Shown here one piece after another: positions 36,218 to 47,751 of a stretch of DNA of 64,000 nucleotides (the stretch's first letter is position 1; each line of letters begins with the position of its first letter). The notes beneath the pieces are model-generated. The model saw nothing but the letters and a program-made list of their open reading frames with translations. It was not told where the DNA came from and made no database searches. The DNA is taken from contig OV277864.1 of assembly GCA_922989275.2 (NCBI GenBank), positions 52,947,550 to 53,011,549 on the forward strand, read 5' to 3'. Source of the DNA: Gari tellinella (taxonomy: Eukaryota; Mollusca; Bivalvia; Cardiida; Psammobiidae). Made by a program: the position numbers and the translations under genes.

Positions 36218-36372
36218 AAATGGTTCAGCTAGATCCCTTATCTACCTGTATTAATACCTAGTACCCTATCCCATGATGCCCTATGTGCCTCTGGGTAATA
36301 TGATGTAACAGTTGTGTATTAAGCCTGTTGTGTGACCCTGGCACAATATACAATCCGATAGACATCCTGCTG
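36218..36372 (-). repeat. Dispersed repeat, minus copy
   Basis: Contains TGCCTCTGGGTAATATGATG and ACAGTTGTGTATTAAG, the reverse complement of the repeat at 30240. The two lie 5.8 kb apart in inverted orientation. Confidence 0.55.
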
Positions 36373-36391
36373 AGCCAGAAATAGGTCTTTA

Positions 36392-36560
36392 AGAGAAAGT
36401 GCATCATGCTTTACTTTTAACCTGCTTCTAGGATATGGGACCTATTCTTAATCTTATGGTGCATACTATTTATGATTGTATAATGTGGGATTATTTTCTT
36501 CAGTGGATAAATATTTGAAAGGTGTAAAAAGGTGTGTTTATGGGCACGGAGTACTTAGAC
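36392..36560. repeat. TTAACCC-type MITE remnant
   Basis: AGTGCATCATGCTTTACTTTT, then ATTTTCTTCAGTGGATAAAT and GGTGTGTTTATGGG: the right half of the family, in order but worn. Confidence 0.45.
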
Positions 36561-36837
36561 CCGGTGTAAAGATGTAAAAAGTACTCCGTATTATGGGATC
36601 AAGATCAGTTCCATTTTTTTCTCTTCTGATTTTGATTAAAAAATTGCTTCATATGGAAAAGTCATTCTAAAATAATGAGGTGTCACAGAGAACATTATAC
36701 AGAGAACATTATACAAACAGATTTGGGTTCATATTCACCATGAATTTGATAAAAATGCCGGTATGTCTCTCACCTCCCCTCTGTGGTTCCTCTCTATGTG
36801 TCTCTTTGACTCTCTGTAACTGTCTCTGTATTTGTCT

Positions 36838-36885
36838 CGTTCTGTCTGTGTATGTCTGTCTGTCTGTCTCTCCATCTCTTCACGT
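36838..36885. repeat. CTGT microsatellite
   Basis: TGTCTGTCTGTCTGTCTC run inside a longer CT-rich stretch (36770-36885). Confidence 0.8.
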
Positions 36886-37845
36886 ATAAATAAGTTCAGT
36901 CTACTTTACATACCAAACATTCTCCTCTATATATAGGCATCAATGCAAAAGCTAATAGTCTGTATCAAAATAATAATGCAAGTGACTGCTAAAAGAATTA
37001 TGAAAGTAAAGCTAAACATTGCTTTAGGGGCCTTCAAAGTGATTTTCACACTGCTTTATGAAGTAACCTTTGCTTTATACTATCGTCTGCATTTTCATAC
37101 TGCCTGCTTCAACCTGACTTAGAATAGACTGACAGGGACCTGTCGCGGGCGACATGCCTTCCTTCCCGGCGGTCTCTTCGCGACATGATCTGGCCGACAT
37201 GCCTTAATCTGTTGAGCGACTAGCCTTAAATTAGTGCTCTATGTTGTGTACTCGATTAATTGTTTCATATGCCAAACGCCGTCATGCGTGTCGGGCCTGT
37301 GCTTAGCTTCATCAACCAATCACGAGCCGAATTTCCTTATCTAAACGGTGATTGACAGGGACTCGTTCCATTTTGAGCAAGATTAACTGTTGATTGATGT
37401 TGTCACAGAGTTAAAATGTGTTTTCTGTTTTTATGATGGATCGTTGTTTAGAGCAGACTTAAAGTAAAAATGAGTCCTCCATTAGACATCCACTTGCCGG
37501 GATGCAGTGAAATTTTCTCGATAGAATACAAAAAAAAAATTTCTTTAACCTCATGGGAACAGTAAAGGCATAAAAACGTATCTCAAATGACTATGAGGAA
37601 TAAGAGTTAAAACAAATTACATTTAAATCATATTGTACATGCACTGTACTAACTTTTAAATTAGGTAGGTGTATGTGTGTATGTTTGACAATTTAATATT
37701 TGGCAAGTTAATGTTGAACATTTTCAAATAAATTATTTGATTAAGTTTATGAGATTGGTAACTAGGTTTTTCTATTTGGAGTTTCAGGGAGGCAAGGGTT
37801 ATTCATATTTAAAGCCATGATGAATACAGCATTTATATACATGTA
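36886..37845. other. No gene recognised
   Basis: A pogo-like core scrap (GTGACTGCTAAAAGAATTATG to TTTCACACTGC) is at 36980-37070. A slightly GC-richer patch at 37130-37370 has CGGGCGACATGCCTT and a repeat of GACATGCCTT, without coding support. Confidence 0.4.
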
Positions 37846-37849
37846 TATG

Positions 37850-38325
37850 AACCTTTTAGCGCATTTAAATTCACTCTTCCTCAGAAGAAAATACAAATGT
37901 AGTTCTAAAACTATAAGTCGTGAACATGCACCATAATACAGAGTTTCAAAATACAAGCAGATGGCAGCTTAAAGCAGGCTGAAAGTAAAGCAGAATGACC
38001 CTGTTTGACGTTCAATCTGCTTTAACCCTTTGAACCCTAGTCCCGCATATAGGCGTCCTTTTCAAACAGTATACATGTGAAAAGTGCACATGCCCTATGC
38101 AAACAGTGAAGACCCAGATCAGAGGGCTCCGAAAGGAGCCCTCTGATCAGGGTCTTCACTGTTTGTCATAATGCCAATTATGGACAAAAACAACCCTTAA
38201 AAGTCAGAAATGGACTAGACTCAAATGGAAACAGGGATTGTCCATTTTAAGTTTCAGGGAGGAAAGAGTTAAGTGGTCACCTGTCTTCAAACCTAGAAAA
38301 ATAATCCATGAGGTTAAGGGTTAAA
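37850..38325. mobile_element. TTAACCC-type MITE split by a nested insertion
   Basis: The left part (CCTTTTAGCGCATTTAAATT to CAATCTGCTTTAA) and right part (TTAAGTGGTCACCTGTC to GGTTAAGGGTTAA) are halves of one family member, separated by the element at 38026-38268. Confidence 0.7.
38026..38268. mobile_element. PiggyBac-like MITE, nested, TTAA duplication
   Basis: Starts CCCTTTGAACCCTAG and ends AGGGAGGAAAGAG, with TTAA directly on both sides (38022-38025 and 38269-38272). Uninterrupted relatives of the host element read CTGCTTTAAGTGG here, so the TTAA was duplicated on insertion. The core at 38099-38164 is a near-perfect palindrome (arms CAAACAGTGAAGACC). Confidence 0.85.
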
Positions 38326-38404
38326 GAAAGATTTAAGTTAAATACTAGAAAGCTTCTAGAGGATATTTCTGCTTAGCTTTCATCTTACGTGATGCAGCCA
38401 CCTG

Positions 38405-38546
38405 CTTTAACTCATTTTTTACCCCTAACAATTTTAATGGACAATTCCAATTTCATAATAAGTCTAGTCCATTTCTGACTATTTAGGGTTGATTTTAACA
38501 ATATATTCCAATGACAAACAGTGTAGACCCTGATTAGAGGGCTCCT
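38405..38546. repeat. MITE fragment, GTGTAGACCCTGAT core left arm
   Basis: ATTCCAATTTCATAATAAGTC to CAAACAGTGTAGACCCTGAT and GAGGGCTCCTTCG, where the palindrome is cut by the following insertion. Confidence 0.5.
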
Positions 38547-38990
38547 TCGTACAGAACAGAACAGAACTTTATTCACTCAGTCATACAAAGTACGAAACAA
38601 GAGGTTGATACAGTTCACACATACACAATATAAGTGATCAACATGGTTGTCAGGCTAGGTTGTATAATTATGATGAATTTTGAAAAGATCCAAAAACACT
38701 GGAATAGAGAAAAACTTGGGGAAAAGATTTCTTCGTTATATTATTTATAACTCACATTTGTTTTAGGTCCACGTTAAAGGGGGAATTAACTAATTTTGCC
38801 TATTTGCTTAGACTATTTTGTTCTTCTTCTTTTTTCTTCTGAGAGTTAACTACTACTTATATGTTTTCAAACATTCATTTAGCTTTCATACAAAGTTCCT
38901 AATACAACATGCTTGTAAACAGTGAAACAATATAACATCTATTACTCGCCATACATATACACACAAACCTTTCTATATATTCTTCATTTT
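38547..38990 (-). repeat. Possible CR1-like LINE 3' end
   Basis: Minus-strand end reads GAATAAAGTTCTGTTCTG with TTCTG repeats, the style of CR1-group LINE tails. The insert splits a MITE core at 38546. No coding part is left, and the 5' limit is approximate. Confidence 0.4.
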
Positions 38991-39140
38991 CAATTTACAA
39001 TTAGGTCTGTATAATTCTATATTTGGTTATTAAGAGTTGAATTTTACAATATATTGCACGAATGCTTACAGTGCAGACCCTGGTCGGGGGTTTTTCAGGA
39101 GCTCTCTGATCTGGGTTTACACTGCTAGCATAGTGCAACT
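38991..39140. repeat. MITE fragment with GTGCAGACCCTGG core
   Basis: TTTACAATTAGGTCTGTATA, then CAGTGCAGACCCTGG paired imperfectly with TGATCTGGGTTTACACTG. Related copy at 39789. Confidence 0.5.
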
Positions 39141-39398
39141 GTTCTATACACAGGTACCCTGGTGCTAAATTTCGAGTTACTCGTTTCTAGGGCTCAGTTA
39201 ATTATAGGTTTACAAGTTAAATAATAGAATTTAATGTAGATAAGACGTTTAAAATATTTACACTGGTTGTAACGTAGTTGTCTTAATTAGTTTTATGCCA
39301 GACTAATACTTAAAATAGTACCTCTTTATGTCGCACCCTATCGAAACGAAACACAGGGATAAACTAAAGGTATATAGAGTTGCGTGAACAAATATTTA

Positions 39399-39602
39399 AC
39401 CTTTATCCTGCTGATCGAGACTCCATTGATTTTTGCAAACAGTTTGGATCCAGATGGCGTAACGCGGCGTCTGAACTGAACCCAAACTGTTTGACACTCG
39501 TCTTTAAGTTTCTATAATTCAAAACTGTATAAATCTAAATCTAACAAAGTTTGCAGACGACAATTTCGGAGCAGACGACTTTACAGCAGGAAAATGGTTA
39601 AT
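39399..39602. mobile_element. PiggyBac-like MITE, TTAACCTTTATCCTGCTG ends
   Basis: TTAACCTTTATCCTGCTG to CAGCAGGAAAATGGTTAA. Core at 39437-39492 around GGCGTAACGCGGCGTC. Third member of the 32792/34857 shell family. Confidence 0.7.
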
Positions 39603-39788
39603 ACAGAAGTTAACATTCTTTATGATAAAAATGAGTACATTTAGGGAAATCACTCGAACAGATATTTAGAAAATACCCTTAATTTACAACAGTTTCTCAA
39701 TTATGAGTTAAACAATCAAGTAAATACATGTACAAACGACTGCATATAAAATATTTCCAAAGGATGGTCAGCATACTTCTTCCGCCTT

Positions 39789-39965
39789 TAACTCATTCAC
39801 CCTTATAACTGCAAATGGGAATTTCCAATTTACAATTACGTCTGTACAATCTTTGATAATTAAGAGTTGACTTTTACAATTTATTGCAAAATTTCAAACA
39901 GTGCATGTCCTGATCAGAGGGCTTATTACGATCCATCTGATCTGTGATTACACTGCCATCGGTGC
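39789..39965. repeat. MITE with GTGCATGTCCTGATCAGAGG core
   Basis: TTTAACTCATTCACCC, TTTCCAATTTACAATTACGTC, then CAGTGCATGTCCTGATCAG with CTGATCTGTGATTACACTG. The right end is not seen. The GTCAAACAACTAGGTT head of the tRNA-like repeat follows at 40014. Confidence 0.5.
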
Positions 39966-40496
39966 CCTGAGTGTAAAGCCGAGTTACTCGTCACTTGGGC
40001 TCAATAGGTATTGTCAAACAACTAGGTTAGACCACAGGGACCCGGTACGATTGATTTTTGAGAGAAAAAATTGTCAAAAGGTATTAATATATAGAGACAA
40101 GGGGTACAACTGATTGTTAGTACATTCTCACCCTATCTCGACAAAACCGGACATATCATAAATAATAATTGATGAAACGACACCCTTTTTGCACTTCTGT
40201 CTAGCTAATATAACACCCTTCCATAAAAACATAACATAAAACCAACTGTATGCATGCACTTTCAAAAGTAATTGCATTACTCACAGAAATCAGCGACTTT
40301 TGGAAAACGGGACGCAACACTGGTTCTATTTAAAATTAAAAAGGAAAACAAATAATCAAATGGCCTCTATTGAGGTGGGAAACGTGGGATTAACTAAATC
40401 AAGGTAAGTGTTGTTTTATCATCATGCATTAGTAGAAATGAATGGGTGTAGGATAATACGAATGAGAATGGAAGAAAAGATGGGTAATATAAGGAG

Positions 40497-40670
40497 AGAA
40501 TGGGACAGAGAGAAAGAGAGATACAGACAGACGAGTCGAGACGACCAACAGGCCGATAGAGAGAGAGAGAGACATAGACAGAGACAGACAGACAGACAGA
40601 CACAGACAAACATACAGACAGACAGGAACAGTAAAATACAGCGAAAGAGTCAGAGAGACAGAGGGATACA
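40497..40670. repeat. GA/GACA microsatellite
   Basis: AGAGAGAGAGAGACATAGACAG and CAGACAGACAGACAGACA runs. It borders the 3' end of the LINE fragment. Open frames on both strands here are repeat artefacts. Confidence 0.9.
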
Positions 40671-40680
40671 GATAGATTAA

Positions 40681-42115
40681 TTACCGGGGCACTTGTCTCA
40701 TTAATTTAGCAGCAAATTGACTGAGTAGCAGCAAATCTGATTTTGACGATAAATTGAATAGCCTTTTGATCTGAGTATCATCGTTTGAGCTGTTATTTAT
40801 AAAGTGAGTAATGGTGTTTCTGTCATTTGAAAAATGTTTACATTCAAATAGATAATGTTTTTCATCTCCTATTTTGTTGTCAGCGCACATTTGACATTTT
40901 CTATTTTCAGTTGGTATACTTAGCCATCTTCCTGTTTCGATTGGGAAGTAATGGTTAGCAGTTCGTAACTTTAGAATTGGCAATGCTTTGTGAAAATCCA
41001 AAAGCTTTAAGTATGGCTCTAGTTCAAATCTTGATTTGTATGATTTATAAAATTTACCCTTATTTGAGAGTGACATTAGATTGTTCCAGTTTTGGATATT
41101 CTGATCGTAAAGCGATTGTTTTATAAGGCATTTAATGCTTTTAGAAGTTATAATTGATTGAGTATTCCATAAATAGGAGTAGCCAGTTAGGTTAAGTATT
41201 TCCTTAATTTTGTTCATCCATTTATAATTATGGCTTTGGTCTTTTAACATGTACGTATAACTTTTCTTAACATATTTTTCATTTTTACCCGTTATGATTT
41301 TGTTCCAGAAACCAATCATTCTACAATGGATTGTCACAGAGAGAGGGTACCTACCAAGTTCTCCATATAACATGTAACTAGGTGTACTCTTTCTTGTGTG
41401 TGTTATTTTTCTTAAGAAATCTCTATGGACTTGTTCTATGATGTCTAAATTTTCATACCCCCATATTTCACATCCATATGTTAAAATTGGGACAATGGTG
41501 TGGTCAAATAATTTTAAAGTAAGGTCTATAGGGAGGTCTAAGTTATTACTTCGGGTATACAATAAATGCATTGCTTTCTTTGCTTGTTCAACGTTGTGTT
41601 TTCTGGCACTAAGGAAAGATCTAGTACTGGTGAATAGAACACCTAGATATTTATACTGTTTAGTTATTTCTATTTCGTGATCTCCTATAAAGAAGTGTAA
41701 GTCTGAAGTGTTTCTTTTACCAAAAATTATTATTTTTGTTTTAGTAGCATTTATAGTTAACTTCCAATCCTTGCAATATTCATTGAACGCATTTAGGCAT
41801 GACTGAAAATCGCTTTTATCGTCGGAGATAATAATTGTGTCATCGGCATATAAAATGATTAAAAGCTTCAGCCATTGTAATGCAGTTACTGGGTCATCAA
41901 GCTGTACCCCTTTACAGTTGTTCATTAATAAGTGCGACTCCATGTCGTTAAGGAATAAAGAGAATAGCAAAGGTGACAGATTTACACCTTGCCGAACTCC
42001 CGTTTGACAAGGGAAAGACGCAGATGTTTCACCATTACTGAATACGCATGATTTTATGTTTTGATACATATTATAAATCACCCCGAAGACCTTTCCAGTA
42101 ACAGTAATTTTCGTA
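40681..42115 (-). CDS. LINE reverse transcriptase, 5'-truncated
   Basis: C-terminal part of a non-LTR retrotransposon ORF2. Target-primed reverse transcription needs the RT palm, of which GVRQGVNLSPLLFSLFLND and the catalytic LYADDTIII (Y-A-D-D) are present. A following region has KYLGVLFTS, VPILTYGCEIWGYE, YMLYGELGRYPL and a C-terminal CQMCADNKIGDEKHYLFEC knuckle (C-x2-C-x8-H-x4-C). The endonuclease and fingers are missing. Homology-like text (TVTGKVFGVIYNMYQ) extends above the first Met to about 42110, where the insert was cut, as usual for LINE 5' truncation. The frame is open for 466 codons, so the copy is fairly young. The stop codon nearly touches a GACA microsatellite. Clade not assigned. 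The copy cannot move by itself. Confidence 0.85.
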
Positions 42116-42221
42116 AATGACGAGTATACATGTACTCTAGGGTTGAATATGTTAATTACTTAAACTCGTGAAATGATGCCAATAGATGGGGTTTACTGAT
42201 TATAGTATTGTGATAAATGGA

Positions 42222-42331
42222 AATTGTAGGAGCTTTCTGTTTTATTGTCACACTGCTTTAAACTGTTACCTGTCTTTCATAAAACCAATTAGCCTTCGTT
42301 TCAGTGGTCGTAATAGAGAGGTATTTCTGTA
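42222..42331. repeat. Pogo-like MITE, right half
   Basis: GTAGGAGCTTTCTGTTTTAT to AGTGGTCGTAATAGAGAGG and TTTCTGTA. Right half of the 10522 family. Confidence 0.6.
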
Positions 42332-42527
42332 TTGTGCATGTCTATAGCAATTAACAGTCAATTTAATATACATGTACTTTACTTCTATTAATAGATTTGT
42401 GTGTGTTTTTGGTATTTCATTGAATAGGTTTCACATAAAAGTGGTAAAAGTTATTATTTTATCTTTTATGGGATGGGTACGAAATGACCAAACATATTGG
42501 TACGAAATGACTCCGGCCAGGCACTAT

Positions 42528-42600
42528 AATTCTACCTGCTTTAAGTGGACGCCTGTCTTTAAAACTAGAAACAGGCTGTCGGGTAATGGGTTAAGCGGTC
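42528..42600. repeat. TTAACCC-type MITE, right end
   Basis: CTACCTGCTTTAAGTGGACG, CTTTAAAACTAGAAACAGGC, then CGGGTAATGGGTTAA. Confidence 0.55.
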
Positions 42601-42779
42601 TCTTAGTATTTGATTTATAATTATTCACTGACTTTTATTTTCTGTTTCTAGGCTGAGACTCGTAGAAAGCAGACCTTGAGTACTCCAAGCCATATCTTCC
42701 ACAGCTTCTGCTGATGATACAGATCGATCGGATGAGAACCAACACTGCATTGTTACAATTCTCTGCTTTACTTCAATCT

Positions 42780-42955
42780 TGCTTTAAGCCAAAACACCAT
42801 AAATACCCCATTTACGCCTTTAATCCCCCCCCATTGAAAACATAGTTCCAATTTATATGGCAGTGACCATGTACCATAAGGAATAAGTTTATTATTTCGT
42901 ATATTATACCTGATGGTAGCTTAAAGCAGACTGAAAGTAAAGCAGTATGTGCGTA
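42780..42955. repeat. TTAACCC-type MITE, left half
   Basis: CCATAAATACCCCATTTACG, CATAGTTCCAATTTATATGG and GGTAGCTTAAAGCAGACTGA up to the palindrome centre, then unrelated sequence. Confidence 0.5.
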
Positions 42956-43103
42956 AAAGTTGCACAACTGCGAACCTGTACAGTGTTACCGACTTGACTA
43001 TTCCAAGATGATGTGTGCCCTGCTTTGCAAATATACGTAGAACATTTTTTCTTTGAGCAATTGGAATTTTTTGGCTGAAAATTAGAAAAAAAAGAAGGCT
43101 ATC

Positions 43104-43380
43104 GGCGGACGTGGTCCAGTTGTAGCACACTCGACTATGGTGCCAGGGGTCGCGAGTTAGATCCAACGCTGAGCCAAGTCCTTCCGATGAGACTTTATAA
43201 AAACCGGGGTCCGATGTATTAGTGTTTTACACTGGGCTTCTAACAGAACCAGAGACCTCTGTCGCTAATGAGAGTAGGGTATCGCGTCCCGGTTTTCTGT
43301 ACACGTCTCACTCTCTCTGGGGAGTCCAATTAGCCCATGCGTGTAGATGGCAGAAATGACAAACAAACAAACACACTTCA
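43104..43380 (+). repeat. tRNA-derived SINE
   Basis: GGACGTGGTCCAGTTGTAGC (A-box-like, 43108 onward) and GGGTCGCGAGTTAGATCC (B-box-like), a body of about 200 bp, and an (AAAC)n-like tail AAACAAACAAACA at 43361-43374. A tRNA-head SINE with a simple tail. Confidence 0.65.
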
Positions 43381-43381
43381 G

Positions 43382-43566
43382 AGCTCCAGTTAGGGGAGTA
43401 TTTCAAAAATTGAATTCTTTATTTCTGCTTTATACCCTATGATGTCACTACTCATTAGAATAATCTCTCCGAGACAATTCTAATAAGTAGTAATACCATA
43501 GGATTTTGTGTATAAATGAGTGAGCAAATGTTGGATTCGTTCAGTTTACCTTCTTATCTAGATCCC
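43382..43566. mobile_element. MITE, GGCTCCAGATAAGAGG family, copy 3
   Basis: AGCTCCAGTTAGGGGAGT to TTCTTATCTAGATCCC; central hairpin GAATAATCTCTCCGAGAC. It follows the SINE tail directly. Confidence 0.6.
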
Positions 43567-44319
43567 TGACACTTTTTGCCATTTGGAACATAGCCCCAAA
43601 ACTTCACAAGTAGATTTTTAGATGCATGTTTATATCTTATTTATAGGTAAACTCAGCTGCCGTCAGTGGACTAAACTGTCAACAGAGGTCTTGAGGAAAA
43701 CATGTCAAACTTTGTACATAGAAAGGGACTGCTTTCCATCTGATGCATGGTCCCCTTGAGCCAGGTATTCAGCTTGGAGGAAGTTAAAGGGGACTGGACT
43801 TTGGGAAACTGAAACCACAGGAATCCATATACTCAGGGTACGAAACAAACTTAATTCTTAGTTCACTTAAAAAATAACAAGATAATGCAAAATGAAGAAA
43901 AAGCATAAAAAATGATGAAGATTTTTCTCTTTTTAAAAAAAACAACAACCCCCTCAAAAAAAGAAACATACAGTTTATAAGCAAACAGTATATATTTTAA
44001 AACTATACCTACATTGTTGAACTTATTTAGTCATCCATTTTTCAGACAGAGTAGACATAGATTAGACAGCTGGTGTAGCTGTCAGATATGTTTGGATGTA
44101 AAACTTTTATCCTGCAGTTAATACTGTTACTGCTTTGAAATATTCTGCAGTTTCTACTATTATTGTCAACTGCTAGACTGTTCTGAATCATTTTCGGAAT
44201 ATGTCGGCGGTTGAGAAGAATGACCGATCACTCACCGTAGAGTTTCCAATAGTGACCGACATTGCTCGATCTCATTAGGGATCCTAAATCTTTAAGGTCT
44301 ATTTTCACTTCAGGCCATA
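43567..44319. other. No gene recognised
   Basis: AT-rich spacer without supported features. Confidence 0.45.
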
Positions 44320-44505
44320 TACAGTAAAACCTCTATATTACGCCCACTAAAACGAAGGATAATTGATTGTATAAATGACAGATGACAGCTAAACGCAAGG
44401 TGACAGTAAAACAGTTTTAATGTCACATTGTTTAAAGCAATCACCTGTTGTATAAAACTAATAATAAACACAATTACATGGTCGTATTAGAGAGGTGTTA
44501 CTGTA
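44320..44505. mobile_element. Pogo-like MITE, CAGTAAAACCTC ends, copy 3
   Basis: TACAGTAAAACCTCTATATT to GTCGTATTAGAGAGGTGTTA followed by CTGTA. TA at both edges. Core AAACGCAAGGTGACAG is partly deleted. Confidence 0.7.
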
Positions 44506-44703
44506 TAATTAATTCTCTAATGAGACTCAATTCTTTTGTCATCAATATTTGAAGTCATTATTTTCATTTTAGAGTCTCTTGATTTTCTTTTAGATTATGT
44601 CAACACAGTGCAGGAAAAATACAGACCCACCTTTCCAGACTAGGCAATGAATGAATGATGCCATGAAAGAAAACTTATCGTATGCTGGGAAACAACTAAA
44701 AGG

Positions 44704-46190
44704 TCTCACTAGTGCTAGGGAGTAATGTTACTCTCTCTCTGTGTCAGAATGTTATAAGAGAGAGGAACATTTCTCTGTTAAAACTAGTGGTCACTGGTGC
44801 ATGGGAGTAATGTTACTCCCTATCTGTGTCAGAATGTTATAAGAGAGAGGAACATTTCTCAATTAGACTAGTGGTCACTAGTGCTAGGGAGTAATGTTAC
44901 TCCCTATCTGTGTCAGAATGTTATAAGAGAGAGGAACATTTCTCAATTAGACTAGTGATCAGTGGTGTGAGGGAGTAATGTTACTCCCTCTCTGTATCAG
45001 AATGTTATAACAGAGAGGAACATTTCTCAATTAGACTAGTGGTCACTAGTGCTAGGGAGTAATGTTACTCCCTCTCTGTATCAGAATGTTATAAGAGAGA
45101 GGAACATTTCTCAATTAGACTAGTGATCGCTAGTGCTAGGGAGTAATGTTACTCCCTCTCTGTATCAGAATGTTATAAGAGAGAGGAACATTTCTCAATT
45201 AGACTAGTGGTCACTGGTGCTAGGGAGTAATGTTACTCCCTCTCTGTATCAGAATGTTATAAGGGAGAGGAACATTTCTCAATTAGACTAGTGATCGCTA
45301 GTGCATGGGAGTAATGTTACTCCCTATCTGTGTCAGAATGTTATAAGAGAGAGGAACATTTCTCAATTAGACTAGTGGTCACTAGTGCTAGGGAGTAATG
45401 TTACTCCCTATCTGTATCAGAATGTTATAAGACAGAGGAACATTTCTCAATTAGACTAGTGGTCAGTGGTGCTAGGGAGTAATGTTACTCCCTCTCTGTA
45501 TCAGAATGTTATAAGAGAGAGGAACATTTCTCAATTAGACTAGTGGTCAGTGGTGCTAGGGAGTAATGTTACTCCCTCTCTGTATCAGAATGTTATAAGA
45601 GAGAGGAACAATTCTCAATTAGACTATTGATCGCTAGTGCTAGGGAGTAATGTTACTCCCTATCTGTATCAGAATGTTATAAGAGAGAGGAACATTTCTC
45701 TGTTAGACTAGTGGTCACTAGTGCTAGGGAGTAATGTTACTCCCTATCTGTGTCAGAATGATATAAGACAGAGGAACATTTCTCAATTAGACTAGTGGTC
45801 AGTGGTGTGAGGGAGTAATGTTACTCCCTCTCTGTATCAGAATGTTATAAGAGAGAGGAACATTTTTCTGTTAGACTAGTGGTCACTAGTGCTAGGGAGT
45901 AATGTTACTCCCTATCTGTATCAGAATGTTATAAGAGAGAGGAACATTTCTCTGTTAGACTAGTGGTCACTAGTGCTAGGGAGTAATGTTACTCCCTATC
46001 TGTGTCAGAATGTTATAAGACAGAGGAACATTTCTCAATTAGACTAGTGGTCAGTGGTGCTAGGGAGTAATGTTACTCCCTCTCTGTATCAGAATGTTAT
46101 AAGAGAGAGGAACATTTCTCAATTAGACTAGTGATCGCTAGTGCTAGGGAGTAATGTTACTCCCTATCTGTGTCATAATGTTACAGTTTT
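44704..46190 (-). repeat. 84-bp tandem array, second copy, about 18 units
   Basis: Same unit as the 23691 array but on the other strand (GGGAGTAATGTTACTCCC). The array is shorter and its units are more alike. The left edge stops inside a unit near CACTAGTGCTAGGG at 44708. Confidence 0.95.
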
Positions 46191-46362
46191 TTAGACTGTT
46201 CTCCTATCATTTATATATAATGCTGAAATAAATGATAAAATATGACTATTTGTTGTCTTCCATACCTCTCAAATATAGGAATCAACCCCCTCTTTTCCCT
46301 TAAATCAACCCCCCAGTAACTAGGATTCTTTGGAAAAATCCTCATTTAAAAAAGACACAGTT
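46191..46362 (-). repeat. Head module of satellite-bearing element, copy 2
   Basis: Reverse complement of 23516-23690 with about three small differences; ends AAAAAAGACACAGTT. Beyond it the sequence no longer matches the other copy. Confidence 0.8.
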
Positions 46363-46414
46363 TTATGTAACTGTCATGTATTTTTGCAGAACATTATACA
46401 CAGAGACATCTTGA

Positions 46415-46690
46415 TATAGTAACCCTTTCACTGCCTGAATTAACATCTGCTAGTATTTCGGCGTCTGCTTGTGCTTCTTAACATTAGATCTAAGTCAGTT
46501 TGACATAGTATCATTGATAGCTATATTGTGTAGTTTGGATCCCGACGACACGCCGAGTAACATTACGTCTGATAATGATAGAAACAGCGCATTAAGACCA
46601 GTGCATTTGGCACAATACAATGAAGAGGCTGATAACACGACAGTTCATAGCAATGGCAATATCCAGTGGAGAAGATAGTAGTTTGTTGTC
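46415..46690. repeat. MITE-like region with worn core
   Basis: AACCCTTTCACTGCCTGAA resembles a piggyBac-like end. GTAGTTTGGATCCCGACGAC and GCCGAGTAACATTACGTCTG resemble the left arm of the common core. The 69-codon frame at 46469-46678 is not supported. Confidence 0.35.
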
Positions 46691-46794
46691 CATGCACTGA
46701 AAAGGGAGTTGTTAGAATAACTAATACCGTCCCGGAGCAAATTGAATAAATCGCATTAGTTTGATTACGAAGTTATGTTCGCATGTCATGTTTA

Positions 46795-47065
46795 TACAGT
46801 GCCCCCTCTCTACAACGTCACCCAAAGGGAGACATATATCGTTGTATGCTGTTTGAAGATAAGTGTTATAGGGAGTGAAAATTCCTACCCTTCAAATACA
46901 TTTGCAAACAGTTCAAACCCATACCATCCACATCGTGACGCAACGTTTGATCTGGGTACAAACTGTTTGTCACTCGTCTTTGTTTCTTTTGACATAATAC
47001 GTAACTTTGCGATAAATCGGCAAAGGACAATTTTAAGCAGACGATATTGCAAACGTGAAAGCTTT
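46795..47065. repeat. CAGTG-family left end with fold-back core
   Basis: TACAGTGCCCCCTCTCTACA at 46795. Core 46905-46972: GCAAACAGTTCAAACCC with GGGTACAAACTGTTTG around CATCGTGACGCAACG. No right end found. Confidence 0.5.
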
Positions 47066-47751
47066 ACACACAATTGTCTTATTATCTTGATTTTAGAGCT
47101 TCGGGAGGATTGTTGTTGAAGGTACTTGTTAATCAGGGCGCCGTGGTAGGGAAAGAGTACTGTATCACCCTTAGCGGGTTAGACATTAACCATTGAGTGA
47201 CACATGCGTACTGGTGACTGACGGAGTTATATTAACGGAGTAAGTAAAATATCAGGTTGATTCTTTCAACACTTTGTCACACTTGTGGGTTATTAGGTTC
47301 CCCTGGTGGTATTTGCCATTACCAAAATATGACCTAGTCTACATTGAAGTATGAGTTTTTAACAAATACTGGTCTTAATATAAAACAGAGTAGACCCTGA
47401 TAAGAGAGCTCGAATGGGAGTCCTCTGGTATGAGTATTCACTGTTGTCAAATGAATTGAGTATACTTTAAACAGGTCCATGGTGTTGATATAGTTGATAA
47501 ATGAACTACTACAGTGCACTGCTGCTTGTTAAAAGACATAACACAATTGATTAATTTGCAGACGTTACCGCATGAATTAACGAAAGTCACATTACAATAC
47601 TGCAAGTCAAATACAGCATATCCATGGACCAATATCCAATTAAAACAATTGCTTCATTATGAAATCCCACCACGTGAATCCTTTAGATTAATAACCAAGA
47701 AGTTACCGACTTTTTAAATCAACTACGTGTAAACTGTAAACAAAACACAAT
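47066..47751. other. No gene recognised
   Basis: A worn GTAGACCCTGATAAGAGAGC core lies at about 47388-47446. Nothing coding is supported. Confidence 0.4.
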
